Origin: Gautieria morchelliformis
Taxonomy: Eukaryota; Basidiomycota; Agaricomycetes; Gomphales; Gomphaceae
DNA: 64,000 bases
Reading direction: 5' to 3'
NCBI GenBank assembly: GCA_015179125.1
Contig: WHVA01000326.1
Coordinates: forward strand, 62,001 to 126,000
Below the pieces are notes generated by a model. It did no database searches and was not told the origin of the DNA. It saw only the letters and a list, made by a program, of their open reading frames with translations. Position numbers and translations under genes: made by a program. Of the stretch, positions 53,973-62,600 are shown in pieces (the first letter of the stretch is position 1; each line of letters begins with the position of its first letter).

Positions 53973-54566
53973 CGGTGGCAAAGTCATTGAGGCAGTGTGG
54001 AGTTTGGGGATACTGTCAAAGATAGCCAGAGGGGAAATCATCGTACAGGCCATAGCGACTGTCATACATGGCAGCATGGAATCGGTGCCGGAAGGAAGGG
54101 CGATTGAAAGAGAGCCCCAATCTATAGTGGGTTTCATAGAGCGAAGTCACGGAAGCCCAAGAACGATCGCGGCCAAAGGGTGTAACTTTGTGACAAGTAG
54201 CGAAATGTCCTGTGAAGAGGAGTCACTGAAAGTGAGACTAGTATCTAGGTATTTGTGAATGAAACCAGCAGTGGCTGGCTTCCCATCGAAAAGGGAGAGA
54301 GCGATTGGCGAACGGAGCGATGTACATACGAAACCAGGACGAGAGGAAAAAGAGCTATCAATGAAATTGGAAGTAGCACCAGAGTCAATGAGAGTCGGGA
54401 CGGAGTTAGAGAGACCGGGAAGGTGTACATGGATGATGAAGGATGAATTGGAATGGGAGCTAATAGAAGCGAACAAGTACGCAGGTGGTACCCAGTAGAT
54501 AGGGTTGTTATTCAAAGAAATAGAGCAGGTGTGGGTAAGAGTCGTGGGGAATGGCTTGGAGTCCAG

Positions 54567-54950
54567 TGGGAAAGAAGGTCCAGGTCCACCAAGTAGGGCA
54601 GGAATCTGTGGGAAAGATTGGTGCGGGGAAGGGTGACCCGCAAAGGGGTAAGGCTGTCCCGTGGATAAACAAGGCTCAGGGCTGCCAGATGGGGCAGGAA
54701 TCTGTGTAAAGGGTTGTTGCAGGGGAGGTTGTCCCGCGAAGGGGTGAGGTTGCCCTGCGAATAGAAACGGCGCAGGCCTGCCAGGTGGGGCAGGAGTCTG
54801 GGTGAAAGGTTGTTGCGGGGGAGGGCGACCCGCAAAGGGGTGAGGCTGTCCCGCGAATAGAAGTGGCACAGGCCCACCAAGTGGGGCAGGAGTCTGTGCG
54901 AAAGGTTGTTGTGAGGGAGGTTGTCCCACGAAGGGGTGAGGTTGTCCCAC
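54567..54950 (-). repeat. Coding minisatellite, four 96-bp units
   Basis: Four consecutive 96-bp units encode 32-residue Pro/Gln-rich repeats (GQPHPFxGxPPxQQPFxQTP). They precede the retropepsin-like domain of Gypsy element 4. The units are imperfect, which suggests some age. Confidence 0.8.
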
Positions 54951-55098
54951 AGATAGAAGTGGCATAGAGTGCATGTGTAGAAGGGAGTGACGAGTAGATG
55001 GAATAATGCTTTGACTGTAGCTGTTAGTTCAATTATACTGTCAAGATTGGATTTTAGGCATTAATATCATATTAGTGAACACAGCGAATGCCCAAATA

Positions 55099-55992
55099 AG
55101 GTAGAGGACACCCAAAACCGACACCCTTATGTAATAAGGGTGTCTACATCACGTGAGCGCAAAATCCGGCAGGTCGGAAATTTTTATTTTTATTTAGTGC
55201 GGACCCAGCAGTGGTGGGGATTAGAGGGCAAGCCAGTTAACTTATTCACTCTTTTCCTGCCTCTTTCAGCTCCTGTAGTATAGAATTTGGAAGAATCTGA
55301 TGACCATGGTATCGCCGGTGAGAGCGCTGTGTCGTTTTTGATCTCTGTGGCGGCTTCCTCATAGTCATCCTCCAGGTCGTCTTCATCCCACTTTGCAAGC
55401 CCTTCATTCTCAAGGATCTGAAACCTCCCAATTATCTCATCGTCACCTTCCTCCCACCCATCGTCAGAGTCTTCTTCCAGGTCTGTAATAAAGTCCGAGC
55501 TTGAGTCTTCATCCGGCACCTCCTCAATGGTGGTCTTTGTTGACTTTGGCAGTTTTGGCAGGTTCTGGATTCTTTTTTTCACTGCGGCCGACCTGCGAGT
55601 CATTATAGGATCGATTTTGAGACTGGCAGCGAGCAGGAATAGCGTTGTGTGGCTCAGGAAAAAATTTTCAGCGGGATTAGCCGAGGTCACGTGTCATCAC
55701 GTGACACGCAAAATTGCGTCCTCTCAGAAAATGTAAAGTGCTGCAAAACACTCAAAACCAATATAGAAATTTTAATTTAATTTTTCTATCACCTGTACAT
55801 TGTCAAGCTTACTCTACTGTCAGTTTGCAGAATTTCAACAAATTCTCTGCAACAAGTGATAGCCCAATGGAATGGGAAAAGATTCTAGCAAAAAGATTTA
55901 TATTATATGATCAGGCTTGCGTCGTGTAAGCCATTGTCGACAGTGCCCAAATGCTTATGTAATGGGGTGTCGGTTTTGGGTGTCCTCTACCT
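55099..55992 (-). mobile_element. 894-bp TA-target inverted-repeat element with an open frame
   Basis: Perfect 28-bp inverted ends beginning AGGTAGAGGACACCCAAAAC, flanked by TA (55097-55098 and 55993-55994). The ends share the AG-TAG-GGACACC core with the element at 35433-42369. One open frame fills much of the minus strand (55690-55190). Because the inverted ends are perfect, the insertion looks recent. No DDE transposase domain is seen, so it is probably non-autonomous. Confidence 0.85.
55190..55690 (-). CDS. Acidic hypothetical protein (166 residues) of the 894-bp TA element
   Basis: An uninterrupted frame beginning MTSANPAENFFL, with a second Met at the start of MTRRSAAVKKRIQNLPKLPK, which may be the better start because a basic patch follows. 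Then comes a strongly acidic region (DEDSSSDFITDLEEDSDDGW, EEGDDE) and a C-terminal part with RKRVNKLTGLPSNPHHCW. It spans almost the whole element and ends just inside the inverted repeat. It could be the remnant N-terminus of a transposase or an accessory DNA-binding protein. I recognise no domain. Confidence 0.5.
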   Translation of the reverse strand: MTSANPAENFFLSHTTLFLLAASLKIDPIMTRRSAAVKKRIQNLPKLPKSTKTTIEEVPDEDSSSDFITDLEEDSDDGWEEGDDEIIGRFQILENEGLAKWDEDDLEDDYEEAATEIKNDTALSPAIPWSSDSSKFYTTGAERGRKRVNKLTGLPSNPHHCWVRTK

Positions 55993-56044
55993 TAGCTTGT
56001 GCGAATAAGTATGCCGTTTGGCGAAAAGGGTGAACCAATAGATT

Positions 56045-56340
56045 TTCGGAAGATAAGAGGGCTGCCCAAATGGAGCTGGCCCCATCTACAGTCGTAGCGA
56101 AATGGCCCGTGGCACTTCACGATGTAACGTGCAAGGTGTCACGGAAGGGTTGTCTAAGTAGTGACAATCCCTTCACCGGCGAAGGCACTCCTTCGGAGCC
56201 CTTTGCCAACAGCACAGAAAATAGTTTGAAGGCTAAGGTAAGGAAGATGAAGTATGAGAACTGTAAAGATGTCGATCTTAGGACCTTGTATCACAAGGGC
56301 ACTGCAGAACTTGACCAATGAGTGGTATTCTGAATGCTAC
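56045..56340 (+). pseudogene. Right arm of the inverted duplication with a small coding frame
   Basis: A plus-strand frame (56070-56321) reads MELAPSTVVAKWPVALHDVT, then CKVSRKGCLSSDNPFTGEGT and PSEPFANSTENSLKAKV. The inverted arm at 52480-52680 reads a clearly related peptide on the minus strand (GCLSSNNPFTSEGAPSEPF). Most differences are conservative, suggesting the frame was once coding. Its identity is unknown; it may be part of a Gypsy-like element. Confidence 0.4.
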
Positions 56341-56344
56341 ATAG

Positions 56345-59152
56345 TGACAGGTAAGAGTAAGATGCGATGGGAACTGCTGGCCGGTTCCCACGCATAAACT
56401 ATACAGTGGGTCCCTAAGGGGCCCACTGGGATTATGTAATAACTATTGTACATGTAGATACATAGGTTTATTTACACCCTCCCCCTCTATAGACAACTAT
56501 AGGGGTCAACTACGACTCATAGAGGTCATCCATAATGGAGTCCTCTAGAGTGGCCGATACGATGACGTCGTCGTCGTACGGGGCCGGTGGAGCACGTGAC
56601 TCCTCCGGGGGCACCTCCGGGTCATCAGTGGTGATTGGGTGAGTAGCGGTGGTATCCGCTTGGGTGATGAGGCCAGTGTCCTCGCAGAGCATGGCCTCAA
56701 CGGCCGGGTCCTCAGTCTGAGGAGGGGGCCGGAAGCGCACCAGCTCTTGGTCGAGCTGAGTGTGAGTGAGGGGTCGCGGCACCGTGGCCCTCACATGGCT
56801 GGTCTCGAGGACCTTTTGTTGGCCCTCGCGGGCAGCAGCACTGAATGCCACGCCGGTGATGCTGCATTGAACATAGTGTTCAATGCATGCCACTCGCTTG
56901 TGAGTGACCCCCACGTAGCGGGCCAACCATCTCGCGATCTCAGCGAGGGGGATGTCGGGGCCGGCTCGGCCCCCCACTGGGGATGGGCCCATGATGGAGA
57001 GCCACAGGGTGGTGTCAGCACTTCCCTGGCGTCGACAAGGCTCGACCATTGGTCTGTCGAGCTGAATACGTCGAGTAGCCTCGCCCTGAGAGGTGATGCG
57101 ACCCCTTTGACCTGGGGCGCAAGGGCCTTCAACCACATCCAGATGTCCATGTCATCTAGGTTGAAGGTGCCATCTGCGTTGTCACGGATGGCTGATGGGA
57201 TTCCTTCAGGGTTGTGTATCCAACCCTTTAGGATGGCCGCGATATCGTGCGGGGTACTGCCTGCTATCACGAGACAATCCCTTTTGGGATTGCGAGCGCG
57301 TTGTTCGCACTCGATGCATTTAAATATGCCGATCATCTCGCGCGTACGCGTGAGCTGTGGTGTTTCTTTTGCCCGCGCTAGGAGTTCGACGAAGCGTGGG
57401 TCATCGAGTGGGCAGACATCATACCATTGAGTACGATGCTGTTGGGCCTTCCCTACCGGCCGTGGTAGGAGGCCGGTCTCGGAGATCGGTGGATCTCCGA
57501 GTGGGATGAGTGTTCCCTCCCCGGGGTAGGGAGGGTGAACTGTCCCTGCCGGTGGAGGCAGGGCCATGCCAGGCCCGATGTACTGGGCCTTGACCTGTGC
57601 TATTCGCCGTTGAAGGGTGGGGTCGTTGATAGTGTGCAACGATGACACCGCTAGGTAAGTGCTAATCGCACTTTCCCTTGCAATGGCTAGCCCATTGACG
57701 GTGTTGGGGGTGCTGCACAATTTCTTGCACTTTTTCTTTGGCTGCTCTGCCAGCCGCTGTGCCCTTTCTGGGTCGTACATCTTCCAGACGGATGAGTCTG
57801 ACTCCCATCCTTCTGGGACGCCGTACGCAGAGTCGGAAGGCGCGCTATGCCCTTCCATCGGTGTCGTCGCCAGGGTTGGCACCGACAATCGGGACGCTAG
57901 CCCCGATGTTGCACGTGCCGGCAAAGGCGCCGTCGCGCGAGGTGATGATGGCCTGGCCACTGGGTCGGTGGCCGGGTCATGTCGTGGCCTTTTTGAGGCA
58001 GCGTGGACCAGGGGAACCTGGAGATGGGCTGCGCTCAGCTGCTGCTCCAGTTCCTTGATCTTGGCGCGCTCGGTTTCGAGCGCGTCGTCGCGGTCTTCGA
58101 CCGCGTGTTCCAACTCCTTGACCTCTTTTTTGAGGTCGTGGATGTCCCGGAGGAGCTCTTCTCGCATGTCACGTGCGATGCCCCTTGGGAGCCATCCCCA
58201 GGCTGCATCGACGGTGTTGCTGATGTCTTCGTCCCGCAATTTAACCTTGCGGGTGCCTGTCGCGGCCCTTAAGTGCGTGGCGTAGTCCGCGCACATTGCG
58301 CCATCGTCCGGGTGGACGATGGCGAGGGCGTCCTCCCATCTCACGATCATCCAGTGCTCCTGGTCTACTGGAGCATGGAGAATATCTGTGGCCACCTGTC
58401 TCGGGGTCGTTGCTCGCGTTGTGGACGTTGACGGATCAACGCCCATCCCATCTTTGGGGGGCATCATCTTCGTGGGTAGATAATGGTGGTAGGCTTCCAA
58501 GAAGCGATGCGCCCTCGGAGAGATCTGAGGTGAAAATTTAACCGCGCTGTGGCTGGTGCATCACGTAGTCTGCACGTGACAGACGCGTCTAGCGGTGTCT
58601 GGGGAGGTCGTGTGGCTTGCTCACCCCCCGAAGCTCTAGATAGCTATCTAGGGCTTCAAGGTCCTTGCAGGATGACATGGGTTCCCATGTCACGTCGCCT
58701 AGGGTCCAACGGACAGGGAACTCCAGGTCCGTCGAGTTTATCCATCGATGTGCAATAATCTCGTCAACGAGCCACTCCTCATCGACATTTGCTCCGAAGT
58801 CATAAAATGACTTGGCCTCACGACAAGGGAACAATTCGTCGTTTTTAGCCTTGTATTGCCGTACGAGGCTTGAATGGAAGACTGGTGAAATGCAACGGCT
58901 TTTCAGCTCGTGAGGAAGATCAAGGGTCACTGTCGAGGCGTCGTTGTGAGCCACGATGATGTGGTACAGTCCTATGTACCGCGGGACTAGTTTTCTGGCT
59001 CTTCCTTTCAGGAGAGTTATGTTTTGTGTCAAAAGGTAGACGCGGTCGTTGGCCACGTACCTGTCGCTCGCCATACGTTTCTTGTTTGCATGAAACGTTT
59101 GCGTCACTCGATGCTCTATGATTGCATCATTGTAAGGGCAACCCTGGCTAGT
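56345..59152 (-). mobile_element. Gypsy element 5, 3' portion: chromodomain plus extra downstream frame
   Basis: The minus strand carries the C-terminal integrase and chromodomain of a Gypsy (59152-58589: ARKLVPRYIGLYHIIVAH, SPVFHSSLVRQYKAKNDELF, DEEWLVDEIIAHRW, DVTWEP). Behind it is a long extra open frame in the same orientation (58500 to about 56510), a purine tract (GAGGGGGAGGG, about 56478-56489 as complement) and a probable short 3' LTR ending TTTACA at 56477, left edge unresolved. The 5' part of the element is hidden by the insertion of Gypsy element 3 at 59153 and lies beyond the window. It is lightly broken, one or two breaks in view. Confidence 0.7.
56791..58500 (-). CDS. Accessory frame downstream of chromodomain (569 residues) in Gypsy element 5
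   Basis: An uninterrupted frame starting MEAYHHYLPTKMMPPKDGMG, 89 bp after the integrase/chromodomain stop and in the same orientation. Visible features: WMIVRWEDALAIVHPDD near residue 50; a coiled coil (about 110-165, MREELLRDIHDLKKEVKELE); a basic patch KRPRHDP and a Pro/Ser-rich stretch (170-230); a second basic patch KKKCKKL near 260; a small cysteine motif FKCIECEQRARNPKRDC near 395; and a helical DDMDIWMWLKALAPQVKG segment. An overlapping frame (57136-56510) also looks coding (SIMGPSPVGGRAGPDIPLAE; acidic end SIMDDLYES), so the two overlap. Function unknown. Position suggests an extra element gene; a host gene by chance is less likely. Confidence 0.55.
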   Translation of the reverse strand: MEAYHHYLPTKMMPPKDGMGVDPSTSTTRATTPRQVATDILHAPVDQEHWMIVRWEDALAIVHPDDGAMCADYATHLRAATGTRKVKLRDEDISNTVDAAWGWLPRGIARDMREELLRDIHDLKKEVKELEHAVEDRDDALETERAKIKELEQQLSAAHLQVPLVHAASKRPRHDPATDPVARPSSPRATAPLPARATSGLASRLSVPTLATTPMEGHSAPSDSAYGVPEGWESDSSVWKMYDPERAQRLAEQPKKKCKKLCSTPNTVNGLAIARESAISTYLAVSSLHTINDPTLQRRIAQVKAQYIGPGMALPPPAGTVHPPYPGEGTLIPLGDPPISETGLLPRPVGKAQQHRTQWYDVCPLDDPRFVELLARAKETPQLTRTREMIGIFKCIECEQRARNPKRDCLVIAGSTPHDIAAILKGWIHNPEGIPSAIRDNADGTFNLDDMDIWMWLKALAPQVKGVASPLRARLLDVFSSTDQWSSLVDAREVLTPPCGSPSWAHPQWGAEPAPTSPSLRSRDGWPATWGSLTSEWHALNTMFNAASPAWHSVLLPARANKRSSRPAM

Positions 59153-59600
59153 TGTGGAGAACACACTACCACACAACTGACAAGGGGAAATCCCAAGTAT
59201 GTATAAATGAACAGAGTATACAAGAGAGGGGATTCTCACCTGACAAGGGGAAATCCAAAGAGAAAAGTCTAAGGACCCCCAATGTCAGCGAGCCCATATT
59301 ATACTACGCTACGCAGCCAGGGACAACACTTGGCACCAGCCATCAACCCTGCATCCCCCTGACCACCCTGACCCTTGATCGACCCTTGATGCCATCTATT
59401 ACGCGAGTCGCTTGATGTCCGACACTGTTCCGAGTGGAAGTCGGAAATTGGAGTGGAACTGGCGAGGTGAACAGAACTGGTGGAAGTTCTCCCAGAAGCG
59501 GAATCATTTCTGAAAGCGGAGGCGGAGATGGAATCGGAACCGGAAGCGGAGTCGGAAATGGATTCGGAACTGGAAATGGAAAACAGGGTGTCCCCTGACA
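59153..59600 (-). repeat. 3' LTR of Gypsy element 3 (448 bp)
   Basis: It starts TGTGGAG after CTAGT and ends CCCTGACA. Near its end (59500-59585) it contains a run of GGAA-rich words (GGAATCGGAACCGGAAGCGG and similar), an irregular hexamer array. A CTGACAAGGGGAAATCC motif is present twice, near 59177 and 59240. Confidence 0.75.
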
Positions 59601-62600
59601 TCACCCCCCCTCTAGCGTGCTGCGTCCTCGAAGCACGGGACACGAGGGATTGAAATGCCAGCAAGCGGGGTGTGTCCTATAGAACTCATGGAGTTTGTCT
59701 GGAGCGGAAACATCTTGCTCCGGGATCCACGAATTCTCCTCGTATCCATACCCTTCCCATTTCACGAGGAATTGGAGTCGTCCTCGCACAAACCGGCTGT
59801 CCAGGATCCGTTCCACCACATAGTGCTCTTCCCCATCTACAATTTCCGGCGGAGGTGGCAGACGAGCCTTCCGACCTGGAATTGGGTCCTCAAGCATAGG
59901 GAGTAACTTCACCATGTTGAAGATGGGGTGGAGGCGGGACATGGACATCGGAAGTCGGAGGCGGTACGCATTCCATCCAACCCTCCACGTCACTGTGAAG
60001 GGCCCAAGGTAGCGGTGGGCAAGCTTCTGCGAAGGGCGTGTGGTGCGGATGTCACTTGCATCTAGGTACACCTTATCTCCAACTGGGTACTCCGGGGCAG
60101 GAACCCGGCGTTGTTTGTAGTACCTTGCCATGTCATCCTTGGCCTTTGCAAGGGCCGAATTGGCTTCCAAAAGGGTGGAGTCCATGCAGTGTCGGAACTC
60201 ATTGACCGTCTAGAGTCGGGAGTCAGCCTAGCGTGGCTCGAAGCCCATCCACGGGTGTCGTCCGGAGTCAAGCATGAAGGGAGTCTGTTGTGTGGCGGAA
60301 TGGACATGGTTGTTGTATTGGAATTCCGCCAGTGGAAGTAACTCATCCCAGTCATCCTGCCTCTCATTGACAAAGAGGCGGAGATATTGCTCCAACTCCT
60401 GATTGACCCGTTCCATCTGTCCATCACCCTGCAGATGGTACGCTGTGGTAGTAGCCAGCTTTATGCTGAGCAGGTGGTAGAGCTCCCGAGTCAGTTCCGT
60501 GACACACTGCGGACCTCGGTCGGAAACAACTTGCTTCGGGAGCCCATGCAACTTCCAGACATGTGCAAGGAACAGGCGGGCCACTCCAAGGGCGGTGATC
60601 GTCGTGTGCGTCGGAATGAAGTGCGACACCTTGCTTACCAAATCCACGACGTTCATGAGTGTGTCGTAGCCATGAGACTCTGGGAGTTCAACGATGAAGT
60701 CGACATTGATGGTGTCCCAGTGGGATTCGGGAATCGGGAGCGGAGCAAGTTCCCCGACAGGCGGATGACGTTGTGCTTTGGTTCAGAGGCAAAGGTCACA
60801 TGTCTTCACGTACTGTCCAATGTAGTGGGACATCTGAGGCCACCAGTAATTCCAAGCCACTAACTCCAGCGTCTTCCACCTGCCAGCATGCCCAGTGAGC
60901 CGTGTGTCATGGTGCTGGGACACGATGCGGCGGCGGAGGTCCACCCCATCTGTAACATAGACCTTACCTCTGAAGTGGAGCAGTCCATCATGTTCCGACC
61001 ATTCCGCTGCCCGTACAGACCGTGAGTGCCCTTTCCGAAGTTCCTCTACTGCCTTCACCACCGACTCCTCTTTCTCTCCATCCCAGTACTGCCTCCGGAT
61101 GTCCCGGAGCATTTCCACTTCCGCCCCAACTGCAGTCACTCCCTCTAGGGCACGGATTGCAAAGAGACTAGGGTGGAGCAGTGTCATATCCGCGTTGTCT
61201 CCACTTCCGCTTCCATGATCCGCACAGCGGGATAGGGCATCGGGCTTGCCCATGGTGCGGCCGGCGGAGCAGGAAGTCGAACCGGGACAGGTGTAGGGAC
61301 CACCGCGCTTGTTGTCGGTTCAACTTCTTAGATGTGCGGAAATACTCGAGGTTCTTGTGGTCTGTCCAGATCTCAAACGGGCATAGAGCACCCTCGAGGA
61401 AGTGTCGCCACTCCTCCAGTGCTCGGATGATTGCCAGCATCTCCTTGTCATGGATCTCATAGTTCCACTCGACCGGACTGAGGCTCTTAGAGAAGAAGGC
61501 AATCGGATGCCACCCCCCACCATCTTCCGATGACTGTTGTGACAAGACCGCTCTGGTAGCTGTGTCGGAAGAGTCCACCTTGACTCAATAAGGGCGAGAG
61601 TCGTCGGGAAAGATCAGGACCGGGGCAGAAGTGATCAGCTCCTTGAGTTTGTCAAAGGAGGCCTGTTCCGGCTCTCCCCACGCCATCTAACCTCCTTCTT
61701 GGTGAGGTCGAAGAGGGCACGGGCATGGCAGGAGAAGTCCTTGATGAACCGCCGGTAGAAATTGACAAACCCAATGAAGGACTGGACCTCTTTCCTGTTC
61801 CGCGGCACGGGACAATCCGATACACCGGAAACTTTGACTGGGTCCATTTCCACCTTTCCTTCCGACACAATTACCCCAAGATACTCTATCCACGTCCGCT
61901 CAAATTCGCACTTTTCCAGCTTGAGACACAGGTTGTATTCCCGGAGCTGTTCCAGCACTCTCCGCACAACTTCCTGATGTTCCGACATTGTGTTTGTGAA
62001 GATGAGGATGTCATCGAGGTAGACACAGACAACCCCTTCTGCTATCATGTCACGGAAAATGTCATTCATCATCATCTGGAACATGGCAGGACTGTTGGTG
62101 AGGCCAAAGAACATGACCTGTGGCTCAAAAAGTCCTCAGTTGGTGCGGAATGCGGCCTTCCACTCGTCTCCCTCCCGGATCCGGACATTATTGAAGCCCC
62201 AGTGGACATCTAGCCTAGTGAAGTACCTCGCCCCACGGAGTTGTGTGATCAGTTCAGAAATGAGTGGAATGGGGTACCGGTTCTTGATCGTGATTGCATT
62301 CAAGGCCCGGTAATCCTGCACAAGTCTGAGCGAGCCGTCCTTCTTCTTGATGAAGAACACCGGAGATGCCATGGGTGACTTGGAGGGGCAGATCCTCCCT
62401 GTACGGAGGTTTTCCGCAAGGAATGCATCGAGCTCTACCTGCTCCTTGGGTGACAGCAGGTAGACTTTGCAGTTGGTGGGCTTTGACCCAGGCTCCAACT
62501 CGATGGCATGGTCCCAAAGCTTCCGTGGAGGCAGGGCATCGAATGACTCCTTGGAAAAGATGTCCTCGAACTCCCGCAGGTACTCCAGAATTTCCGCCTC

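Larger units (their letters stand above)
52594..54974 (-). mobile_element. Gypsy element 4 fragment: protease region with proline-rich repeats
   Basis: The minus strand reads four proline-rich 32-residue repeats (about 54950-54567, unit GQPHPFAGQPPxQQPF). A retropepsin-like domain follows (VPTLIDSGATSNFIDSSF, ALSLFDGKPATAGFIH, DISLLVTKLHPLAAIVLG). After an interrupting solo LTR (53246-53972) comes a linker with HISLISVAAFELIMKLSEEE like that before RT in Gypsy elements 1 and 2. No RT, integrase or LTR of its own was found. It is broken, with a few breaks. It could alternatively be a domesticated protease-like gene that later decayed. Confidence 0.6.
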
